The notes under the pieces are model-generated. The model did no database searches and was not told the DNA's origin. It saw nothing but the letters and a program-made list of their open reading frames with translations. Shown here one piece after another: positions 6,374 to 13,186 of a DNA stretch of 16,239 bases. The DNA comes from Massilia sp. UBA2604 (GTDB taxonomy: Bacteria > Pseudomonadota > Gammaproteobacteria > Burkholderiales > Burkholderiaceae_D). How positions within the stretch are numbered: the stretch's first letter is position 1; each line of letters starts with the position of its first letter. The position numbers and the translations under genes were made by a program. The stretch lies in assembly GCA_002339265.1 (NCBI GenBank), contig DDKG01000316.1, positions 1 through 16,239 of the forward strand, given 5' to 3'.

Positions 6374-7915
6374 GTGAGCGATCCAGACGCGACACTGACA
6401 AGCTATGGGATGGCCGAGGATTTCGCCTCGGCGCCTGTGCTCGGCATTACCATTCTCTGGCATCCTCAACGCGAGCGGATCGGTGAGCAGATGCTCGGCC
6501 CGGCCGCGGGCGGGGCGATTGCGTTGAACCGGTTTGCGCCGCTGTTTGCGCGCGCTGGCGCTGGGCATGAAGGGACGCCGCTCGGCGAGCGTTCGATCAC
6601 GCGCGAGCCGGTGCATATCCGCTTCGTGGTGGAGGGTGGCATCCAGATCGATCACATGCGCGGCAAGATGGGGCTGGAACTCAATGGGCGCCCGTCGAGC
6701 GGGACCGACGGGTTCACGGCGGGTGAGCTCGAGCGCGGCATTGTGATCGGGCTCGGGAGCCAGGTGTTCGTCTGCCTGCATCTGATGCGCAGCCTGCCGC
6801 GCATGATGAATGTGCCGGGCCTGATCGGCGTCGGTGACGGGGCGGTCAAGATGCGTGAGGCGATCGCGCAGGTGGCCGGGACCAATATGCCGGTGCTGCT
6901 GCTGGGCGAGACCGGAAGCGGCAAGGAAGTGGCGGCGCAGGCGATTCATGCGCTCAGTGGGCGCAAGAATGGGCGGTTTGTTGCGATCAATATGGCGACT
7001 TTAAGTGAGTCGCTGGCGGCGGCCGAGTTGTTTGGCGCGGTCAAGGGTGCGTATACCGGCGCGGCGAACAGCCGGCTCGGCTGGTTTGCCGAGGCCGGGG
7101 ATGGCAGCTTGTTCCTGGACGAGATCGGGGATACGCCGGCGTCGGTGCAGGCCATGCTGTTGCGCGTGCTCGAGAGCGGCGAGTATCGGCCGCTGGGGGC
7201 GGGTGCGGATGCGAGGTCGAATGCGCGGATTGTTGCGGCGACCGACCAGGATCTGGGGGAGGGTGGGTTCAATCAGGCGCTGCGTCGGCGGCTTGAAGCC
7301 TTTGTAATTCGGGTGCCGGCGTTACGCGAGCGGCGCGAGGATATTGGTGTGCTGGTAAGGCATTTTCTTGAGGCTGAGGCGGCGGGGGATGCGTGGAGTT
7401 TGCCGTTTGAGTTGCTGAGCCAGGTGTTCAATGGGGATTGGCCGGGGAATGTGCGGCAGTTGGGGCACGCGATGCGGAGGGTGGCGCTGGATTTGCAGGC
7501 GGGGATTGTGCCGGTGTTGGAGCAGTCGGTGATGATGCCGGTGGTTGCGGTGCAGGTGTCTGGTTCTGCTGATGTTGGTGCTAACGCTGGTGCTGTCGCA
7601 GGTGCCGTCTCGCCGAGGCCGGCGCGGCGCAAGGTGTCGGAGCTGAGCGATGACGATCTGGTTGAGGCGATGGAGAAGAGTCAGTGGCAGATTCTGGCTG
7701 CTTCCAAGGCGCTGGGGATTTCGCGGCCCACGGTTTATAAATTGCTGGAGGCTCACCCTCGGATTCGTTTTCCTGCCAGTATTTCGGAGGAAGAGATTCG
7801 TGTAGCCTGGGCGGCTTGTGAAGGTGATCTCCAGCGGTGTGCTTCGAAGCTTATGACGCCGGCGGAAGCTTTAAGAAGGCATGTAGGGATAATAGGGCTT
7901 GTTCATAACGCTTAA
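6374..7915 (+). CDS. FHA-domain sigma-54-dependent transcriptional activator (enhancer-binding protein)
   Basis: This 513-aa regulator should bind DNA upstream of sigma-54 promoters and remodel the closed complex by ATP hydrolysis. Residues about 22-138 look like a diverged FHA (phosphothreonine-binding) domain (ITILWHPQRERIGE, then REPVHIRF, LNGR, GIVIGLGSQVFVCLHL). The AAA+ domain (about 148-380) has Walker A GETGSGKE (178-185), the sigma-54 contact loop GAYTGA (225-230, Tyr for the usual Phe), Walker B GSLFLDE (244-250), arginine fingers in LRRRLEAF with RVPALRERREDI, and WPGNVRQL (356-363). A linker with Val/Ala/Gly runs leads to a Fis-type helix-turn-helix (about 425-460, ASKALGISRPTVYKLL), followed by an unusual tail of about 50 residues. 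The start is GTG 6374 because an in-frame stop lies closely upstream; ATG 6410 is an alternative. The nearby Ser/Thr kinase is its likely input. Confidence 0.9.
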   Translation: MSDPDATLTSYGMAEDFASAPVLGITILWHPQRERIGEQMLGPAAGGAIALNRFAPLFARAGAGHEGTPLGERSITREPVHIRFVVEGGIQIDHMRGKMGLELNGRPSSGTDGFTAGELERGIVIGLGSQVFVCLHLMRSLPRMMNVPGLIGVGDGAVKMREAIAQVAGTNMPVLLLGETGSGKEVAAQAIHALSGRKNGRFVAINMATLSESLAAAELFGAVKGAYTGAANSRLGWFAEAGDGSLFLDEIGDTPASVQAMLLRVLESGEYRPLGAGADARSNARIVAATDQDLGEGGFNQALRRRLEAFVIRVPALRERREDIGVLVRHFLEAEAAGDAWSLPFELLSQVFNGDWPGNVRQLGHAMRRVALDLQAGIVPVLEQSVMMPVVAVQVSGSADVGANAGAVAGAVSPRPARRKVSELSDDDLVEAMEKSQWQILAASKALGISRPTVYKLLEAHPRIRFPASISEEEIRVAWAACEGDLQRCASKLMTPAEALRRHVGIIGLVHNA

Positions 7916-7917
7916 AA

Positions 7918-8502
7918 TTACGCTATGATTTTTGGTTTCGTTCCATTGTTGACTTCGCTTTCGGGGTCGAAATAGAACACTCGACGTTGCGGTTCTAGCT
8001 CTCCAAAACGCTTAATACTGACCGTTACATAAAAGGAAAGGTCCCAAAATCCGTTATACTTACCCACGGTCAAATGGCCGTCCCATAGTAATGTAATTTT
8101 CTTTCCTTTTTCTGGATCGATGCCTGTGCTATGTACGGTGAATTCCGAAGGGTTGATTGAATAAAGGGCACCCAGCTCTTCGCCATTACTATCAACGAAT
8201 AGAGAAGGCGGCGCATAGCAAGTCCGAGCCTTGGGTCCGCAGCTTATGATTTGAGGACGGGTGATAACACAGCAGTCGACTACCTCCAATGATTCAAAAC
8301 CGGTCTTTTCCTGATCATCTGCGACAATAGCGATCCGAAAATCTTGTTCCGCCGAAAACTCAATATTCCGGTTCCAGTGCGGATCTTCAGGCGTACGTTC
8401 TATGGTTTCGACTGAATTAATATCGGTAAACAACCAGTCGATACCATCATCCACTTGGTTGACATCAAAACGCGCTGCTAATGTCATTAATGGCTGTGTC
8501 AT
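7918..8502 (-). CDS. Hypothetical 194-aa beta-rich protein with C-terminal FDPESEV motif, co-transcribed with kinase
   Basis: The start ATG lies 4 bases after the kinase stop codon, with GGAAAT overlapping that stop as ribosome binding site, so translation is probably coupled. The protein has no signal peptide or membrane segment. It alternates short hydrophobic strands with loops (IEFSAEQDFRIAIV, KKITLLWDGHL, WDLSFYVTVSIKR) and ends VFYFDPESEVNNGTKPKIIA. The overall plan, a beta sandwich ending in a F-D-P strand, reminds me of the AidA/PixA inclusion-body protein family, but that is a weak impression. There are four Cys (77, 78, 88, 95). Its FDPESEVNNGT tail matches the repeated motif of the secreted protein at 13187-13735. 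Base composition is much AT-richer than the flanks. It ends 2 bases from the convergent activator gene. Confidence 0.8.
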   Translation of the reverse strand: MTQPLMTLAARFDVNQVDDGIDWLFTDINSVETIERTPEDPHWNRNIEFSAEQDFRIAIVADDQEKTGFESLEVVDCCVITRPQIISCGPKARTCYAPPSLFVDSNGEELGALYSINPSEFTVHSTGIDPEKGKKITLLWDGHLTVGKYNGFWDLSFYVTVSIKRFGELEPQRRVFYFDPESEVNNGTKPKIIA

Positions 8503-8506
8503 TATT

Positions 8507-10681
8507 TCATTTCCGTTTCAAGTAATCAAATCGCGGATCGCTCCGCAATGCCAATAAATCGGGTTCGGTTTCTATTAGTGCCTTAGGATATCCACGTTCT
8601 TCTGCATTGTTTAGTTCAGTCAGGGCAGCATTGCGATCGCCAGAGATTTCATAAGCCACTGCTGCTCTAAAGCGGATAATCGAGCTATTTGGTTGAGACT
8701 TAATAGCTTTTTGGCTCATTGACAAAGCCGTACCCTTGTTTCCCAATTTCGCTGCATATAATCCCATACGTGAAAGTAAAGTGGCGTCGTCAGGAGAACG
8801 GTCGAGCAGTGGTTTTAGTAGTGTAGCTGCATTGTGATAGGCTTGTCGAGAATCTTGTTCACGACCCGGAAGCCATCGTAATGTGTCAGCTAGGTTGGCC
8901 CATCGTAAATAAGCAATGCCACTACCTTTCGAGGCAGATACAGCATGTTCGAATGCTTTTGCTGCGCTAACATAATCTCCCCGGCTGAATAATGTCGTGC
9001 CAAGATTGCTATAAAGTTGTCCGCTCGAACGTACCTGAAGCCCTTGTTGTAAGACTTGCAGTGCTTCATCGCCTCTATCCTGTTGTAGCAATACAGCGCT
9101 TAAGTTGGCATAAGCATATACGGCATCTGGATCGATTTCTATGCTCTCTCGGAAAGCGGCTTCAGCGGCAATATAATTATGTTGACGAAAATGGAGCTCG
9201 CCCAGTTGATCGATGAATATACGTTCTCTTGCGTGTAATTTACGTGCAACTTCGATGCTGTGTTCAGCTTCTGCATAACGCTGTAAGTCCACTAGCGCAC
9301 CAATTTTTGTGTTAAGTGCGAAGAGGCTGGTTGGATCTAGTTGCAAAGCTTTTTCGGCAAATTCCAAACCTTTTTCATTCTGGTCTTGTTGCCAGAATAT
9401 CAACGATTTCGCTGCATAGCCGAGCGCCAGTTGATCGTCAAGTGCTAACGCTGTTTGGGCGCTGGCTTCAGCGCGTTTCAACCAGCTCGGATCGCTTCTA
9501 TCGCTTGCATAACGAAGCATATAGGCGATCGCCATACCAGCAGCAGCTGCTGCATGTTGAGGTTGGCTCGCAAGAATTGAGTTGAAGTTTTCAATCGCGA
9601 TATCTAGGCTACCATCACGGTCGAAGTGGCGCAGTGCTGCCATGCCGTTCGATATTCTCGCAGCATCGGATACTGGAGGAAACCATTGGCGAGGGCGATC
9701 TTGCGAAGTAAGAAAATAGCCTGTGCTGCCGAATAGCAAGAGCAACATCATTGCCGCTGCACCAAATCTAATCTTGGTCATTTTGCTGCGGGATGGCAAT
9801 GAGGACAGGTATCCTACGGTTTTCTTAGGCGTGGCCTGAGCTTTGTGCAACTCAGCTTCTCGCAATGCACGTGCTGTCTGCACAATCTCGACCATTGTTG
9901 CAATACGCGCGGAAGGGTCCGGTGTGCACATCGCTCGTACCAAGGCAACCATATCCTGATCGCCGTCTGGAGCGAATGTCCATTGAGAGCAAGACGACTG
10001 TACTTGGGCGGCAGCTAGCGCTAGCCCATGCAAATGCGCAAACGGTCGCTCTCCATGCATCATCTCGTACATCAGCACACCAACAGCATAAATATCGCTG
10101 AGCGTGCTCGGATGTTTACCATTCAAGATTTCAGGCGCCAAGTAGGCAATGGTGCCCTGAGCCTGTAACACATCGCCCGACTCGGTCGCTAGCGGATCGA
10201 TCTTGCGCGCCAGCCCAAAGTCCATGATGCGCACCTGCCCCGATGGTTCGATCATCAGATTAGCCGGCTTCAGATCCCCGTGAATCAACCCCGCAGCATG
10301 CGCCTGCGCCATGGCATCCGCCAACTGGCAAACGATATCGAGTATCTGATCCCGCGACAGCTTGATCGTGGACAGCAACTGATGTAGGGTCTTCCCCCCA
10401 ACCAGCTCCATCACGATCGACTTGCTATGGCCGTCGTCTTCGAGCGAATAAATCTGGATGAAGGCAGGATGCCGCAGCGATGCTGCAAGGCGCGCTTCTT
10501 GAAGAAGATTGTCCGGCTGGTCCCGAACCAGGTCAGATTTCAGGCGCTTGATGGCAACAGTACGCTGCAGCGCCGGATCCCATGCCTCATGCACATCGCC
10601 AAATCCCCCATTGCCAAGCAGCTTACCGAGGCGATATCGCTCGGTACTTGGAGTGGCAAGAAGGTCAGGCGAAGAAGTCAT
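8507..10681 (-). CDS. Transmembrane Ser/Thr protein kinase with C-terminal TPR-type sensor region
   Basis: This 724-aa Hanks-type kinase phosphorylates Ser/Thr on partner proteins at the inner membrane. The kinase domain (about 16-270) is complete: Gly loop GNGGFG (23-28), ATP-binding Lys in VAIK (45), Glu in QEA (62), catalytic loop HGDLKPAN (134-141, non-RD type with Gly for Arg), DFG (154-156) and APE (182-184). A juxtamembrane linker leads to one transmembrane helix (about 305-326, FGAAAMMLLLLFGSTGYFL). The remaining 390 or so residues look like tandem TPR helices (for example YAEAEHSIEVARKLH, YIAAEAAFRESIEIDPDAVYAYANLSAVL), which should lie on the periplasmic side and sense or bind proteins. 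The TPR part is AT-rich (27 of 60 G/C in 8521-8580), whereas the kinase part is closer to the host composition, hinting at a mosaic origin. The FHA activator nearby is the obvious candidate substrate or reader. Confidence 0.93.
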   Translation of the reverse strand: MTSSPDLLATPSTERYRLGKLLGNGGFGDVHEAWDPALQRTVAIKRLKSDLVRDQPDNLLQEARLAASLRHPAFIQIYSLEDDGHSKSIVMELVGGKTLHQLLSTIKLSRDQILDIVCQLADAMAQAHAAGLIHGDLKPANLMIEPSGQVRIMDFGLARKIDPLATESGDVLQAQGTIAYLAPEILNGKHPSTLSDIYAVGVLMYEMMHGERPFAHLHGLALAAAQVQSSCSQWTFAPDGDQDMVALVRAMCTPDPSARIATMVEIVQTARALREAELHKAQATPKKTVGYLSSLPSRSKMTKIRFGAAAMMLLLLFGSTGYFLTSQDRPRQWFPPVSDAARISNGMAALRHFDRDGSLDIAIENFNSILASQPQHAAAAAGMAIAYMLRYASDRSDPSWLKRAEASAQTALALDDQLALGYAAKSLIFWQQDQNEKGLEFAEKALQLDPTSLFALNTKIGALVDLQRYAEAEHSIEVARKLHARERIFIDQLGELHFRQHNYIAAEAAFRESIEIDPDAVYAYANLSAVLLQQDRGDEALQVLQQGLQVRSSGQLYSNLGTTLFSRGDYVSAAKAFEHAVSASKGSGIAYLRWANLADTLRWLPGREQDSRQAYHNAATLLKPLLDRSPDDATLLSRMGLYAAKLGNKGTALSMSQKAIKSQPNSSIIRFRAAVAYEISGDRNAALTELNNAEERGYPKALIETEPDLLALRSDPRFDYLKRK

Positions 10682-10777
10682 TTGCGGCTCGTCAGATCGG
10701 CGCAGGCGCCGTAAATACTACAGGAAAAGAAACTTGCCGAACACACATTCTTGACTCCGTGATTCAGGCACCCAGCG
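10682..10777 (-). promoter_or_regulatory. Leader and likely promoter of the kinase operon
   Basis: On the minus strand TAGTAT (plus 10714-10719) is a plausible -10 element about 30 bp before the kinase start, with only a weak -35. The untranslated leader contains a GC palindrome (CGGCGC-AG-GCGCCG, 10698-10711). No -24/-12 element is visible in this direction, so the kinase operon is probably not itself sigma-54 dependent. Confidence 0.35.
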
Positions 10778-10797
10778 TGTCAACGTTTCCGTTGACA
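10778..10797. promoter_or_regulatory. Perfect dyad 1 (candidate enhancer site)
   Basis: TGTCAACG-TTTC-CGTTGACA is a perfect 8-bp inverted repeat with a 4-base spacer. Its centre is about 124 bp upstream of the start predicted from the -24/-12 promoter at 10886, within the usual range for upstream activating sequences of sigma-54 activators. It directly abuts a second dyad. Confidence 0.7.
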
Positions 10798-10820
10798 TGT
10801 AAAAACACCCGCTGTTTTAC
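10798..10820. promoter_or_regulatory. Perfect dyad 2 (candidate enhancer site)
   Basis: TGTAAAACA-CCCGC-TGTTTTACA is a perfect 9-bp inverted repeat with a 5-base spacer. It shares the TGT-x-AAC/AAA...ACA outline with dyad 1 and its centre lies about 21-22 bp away, two helical turns, so both could be occupied from the same face of the DNA by Fis-type HTH dimers. The adjacent FHA activator is the best candidate ligand. Confidence 0.7.
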
Positions 10821-10885
10821 ACCCATTTGGCATAAAGAGTCGACCAAAACGTCGAATCTGTTGCCGCCATACCATTGTTTCAGGG

Positions 10886-10901
10886 TGGCACGGAGTTTGC
10901 A
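10886..10901 (+). promoter_or_regulatory. Sigma-54 (-24/-12) promoter
   Basis: TGGCACG-GAGT-TTGCA fits the sigma-54 consensus TGGCACG-N4-TTGCW at every fixed position; the GG and GC dinucleotides are exactly 10 bases apart. Transcription should begin near 10912, leaving an untranslated leader of about 90 bases before the ATG at 11004. It points to the 713-aa gene, and an activator of sigma-54 is encoded in the same locus. Confidence 0.93.
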
Positions 10902-11003
10902 AACTATTGCTCACAGCGACGATGCGGCACAACAAAAATTCGTTTTCCCCATCGTTGCTCTTGACGCAAAGCATGTTATTCACTCCGGAAAGAAGATTCA
11001 ACT

Positions 11004-13145
11004 ATGGCTAACCAAAACACAGGCGTTCTGCAGATTGTCGGCGCGGCGTATGGACTCAAGCAGGTGACCGCTCAAGTCATCAAGCTGGTCAACCGCCAGG
11101 CTTACCCAGAGTCCCTGACTGTTTTGGCAAGCAACCAGACTTTCGGGGACACCTGGATCGGCCACGAAAAAACGCTGACGGTCGTCTACCGCTACGACGG
11201 CGGCCCCACGTTCGTGGCGACGGCCTCGGAAGGCCAGACCCTGAACATCGGCGTGCCGCAGTTCGAACAAGCCGCCCAGACACATGCCCCGGCGCCACAA
11301 GACGAGGCTACCCAGTCGGGATTGACGGTATGGGGCGCAAGCTTCGGCCCGGTCGACGTCAGCACGACGGTGCGCAGCCTGGTCGATGGGGCGGCCAAAA
11401 CCCTGTCCCTGGTCCCTGACAATGTCACCTTCAACGCCGCCTGCGAAGGCAAGCGCAGCGCCTTCGTCATCGTCGCCAGCTATAGCGGCCAGGTGCCATT
11501 CATCGACATCGTCGTCGAGGGCAATCCCTATGCACTCAGCTACCGTCCGCCGCTGCACATCCTGAGCGCCTTCTACGGACTGAAGGACGTCACCGACATC
11601 GTCCGCGCCAGCGTCAGCCGGCGCAGGCTGTCGGTCAGCGCATCGAGCAGCGTGTTCGGCGACGGCTGGCCGGCCATGCGCAAGACCCTGCACGTGGTTT
11701 ACCGATACGGCGACCGCAAACCGCAAATGGCCGCGACCACCGAGAACCAGCTTCTGCACATCGACTACGATCAGGCCACGCCCGCCGGCCAGGCGTCGCT
11801 CGACCCGCGCGCCCTGAACATCATCGCCGCCGCCTACGGACCGGTCGACGTCACGGCGAAGGTGGCTGCGCTGGTAGAGAACGGCAGCCTGTCGTTCACG
11901 GCAGACAGCATGACCTTCGGCGACACCTGGCCGGCCGCCGTCAAGTCGTTCTCGCTGGTCTACAGCTGGGGCACGACGGCGGTATCGAGCGTCAACGTGC
12001 CCGAAGAGACGCCGGTCTCGATCACCCAGCCCGAGCCGACCTTCGCCGCCGACCGTACTTTCGTCTCGCTGGCCGGCCTGCTCGCCGCCGGTGACGAGAT
12101 CAAGCTCCAGACCGCCGCTGGCGGCTACTGGTCGCTTGCCGCCGATGGACAGATCGCGGCGCTCGGCACCTCGAGCGATGCGGCCGAGGTGTTCACGATC
12201 GGCGTCCCCGAGGCCCTGGATTCGGCCGCCATCACCCTGCGCTGCCGTGACGGCAGCTACGTGAGCGCCGGCCCGGACGGCACCTTGCGTGCGGGTGGTA
12301 GCGTGGAGGACGCAGTTCAACTGATGGCATCGCTGCAGGCCAATGGCGCCATCAATATCGGCGTCGTCGGTGGCGCGGGCGCGCCCTTCATCGCGGTTAC
12401 CGCCACCGGCGCCATTGCGGTGGACGGCAGCTACGACACCAATTTTTCCACCTGCTTCAACCTGCTGCTGAACCCCACCCGGGCCGGCAACGCCAGCCAT
12501 TTGCAGGCCTTCGCCAGCGAGACGATGCTGGACGGCCCGGTCGACATGAAGCTGGTGAAAGTGGTGTGGAAGCTGACCGGCGGCTGCTTTCTAGTGACCG
12601 GACTTGGACCTTTGCTCGGCGACCCGCGGGACATCGGTCCCACCTTGTACCGCTTCCTGCGGCGCTATCCGGGTGTGATGAACAAGATCGCGGTCCTGAT
12701 CGCGACCATTAATTGCAACCGTGCGATGCCTTCTAGCGCCTTGCTGTCCGTGCTCAAGGCGATCCACGAGGCGGGCATCCTCATGCCGGTGCTGCGCTTG
12801 ACGCTCGCAACGAGCGGATGGATGGGGATTTCATGGGCCATCGTCACGATCCTGACGAAAGTGCAGGGTGGTGTTGCGACGGCTGGTGCGGTGCAAGGGG
12901 CCGAGCCGGGCGAGAGTATCTCCGGCTGGGCTTACGAGACCACGATGGATATGCTCGATTACATCAATTCCACCGGCGGCGCGGCGCTGATGCTCGCGTA
13001 TGAGCGCATGATCAGCGCCGACCAGCCGATCCTGCGCCGCGCGCACGGCGGTGGCGTCTCAGGCCTGCGTGCGCGGATGGCGCAGCAGGATCCATCGGGC
13101 TCGTCCGTCGGGCCTATGCCGCGCCCCTTTCCCGCACACGTCTGA
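11004..13145 (+). CDS. 713-aa modular repeat protein with beta-trefoil-like and hydrophobic helical C-terminal regions
   Basis: Function unknown. The start is well supported by a GGAAAGAAG ribosome binding site at 10988-10996. Four repeats of about 70-75 residues occupy 9-82, 107-178, 184-253 and 271-340. Their shared pattern is hydrophobic-x-x-A-x-Y-G-x-x-x-V-T-x-x-V-x-x-L-V...TFGDTW...K-x-L-x-V-V-Y; repeat 2 has lost FGDTW. This pattern recalls the C-terminal DUF3395 domain of DnaJ C11 proteins, by eye only. Residues about 351-490 look like a fascin/beta-trefoil domain (EIKLQTAAGGYWSLAADG, ITLRCRDGSYVSAGPDG). Residues about 505-675 are helical and hydrophobic (VLIATINC, PVLRLTLATSGWMGISWAIVTILTKV) and could insert into a membrane. 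There is no signal peptide. The gene is GC-rich like the host and sits behind a sigma-54 promoter, so expression is probably conditional. An effector, toxin-like or surface structural role is possible but unproven. Confidence 0.88.
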   Translation: MANQNTGVLQIVGAAYGLKQVTAQVIKLVNRQAYPESLTVLASNQTFGDTWIGHEKTLTVVYRYDGGPTFVATASEGQTLNIGVPQFEQAAQTHAPAPQDEATQSGLTVWGASFGPVDVSTTVRSLVDGAAKTLSLVPDNVTFNAACEGKRSAFVIVASYSGQVPFIDIVVEGNPYALSYRPPLHILSAFYGLKDVTDIVRASVSRRRLSVSASSSVFGDGWPAMRKTLHVVYRYGDRKPQMAATTENQLLHIDYDQATPAGQASLDPRALNIIAAAYGPVDVTAKVAALVENGSLSFTADSMTFGDTWPAAVKSFSLVYSWGTTAVSSVNVPEETPVSITQPEPTFAADRTFVSLAGLLAAGDEIKLQTAAGGYWSLAADGQIAALGTSSDAAEVFTIGVPEALDSAAITLRCRDGSYVSAGPDGTLRAGGSVEDAVQLMASLQANGAINIGVVGGAGAPFIAVTATGAIAVDGSYDTNFSTCFNLLLNPTRAGNASHLQAFASETMLDGPVDMKLVKVVWKLTGGCFLVTGLGPLLGDPRDIGPTLYRFLRRYPGVMNKIAVLIATINCNRAMPSSALLSVLKAIHEAGILMPVLRLTLATSGWMGISWAIVTILTKVQGGVATAGAVQGAEPGESISGWAYETTMDMLDYINSTGGAALMLAYERMISADQPILRRAHGGGVSGLRARMAQQDPSGSSVGPMPRPFPAHV

Positions 13146-13186
13146 TTTGTAAATCTTACGTCGTATGAGCGTCGGGTATTTGCGGT

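Noticed and set aside
6321..6377. 18-codon leader frame whose TGA overlaps the GTG of the sigma-54 activator
   Set aside because: There is no ribosome binding site and no attenuator-like codon run or hairpins; noted only as a possible coupling signal.
10780..11001. 73-codon frame on the minus strand in the divergent promoter region
   Set aside because: It overlaps the dyads and the sigma-54 promoter and has no recognisable protein features.
10998..12500. 500-codon open frame on the minus strand
   Set aside because: It is a shadow of the 713-aa gene, which has internal repeats, a ribosome binding site and a promoter.
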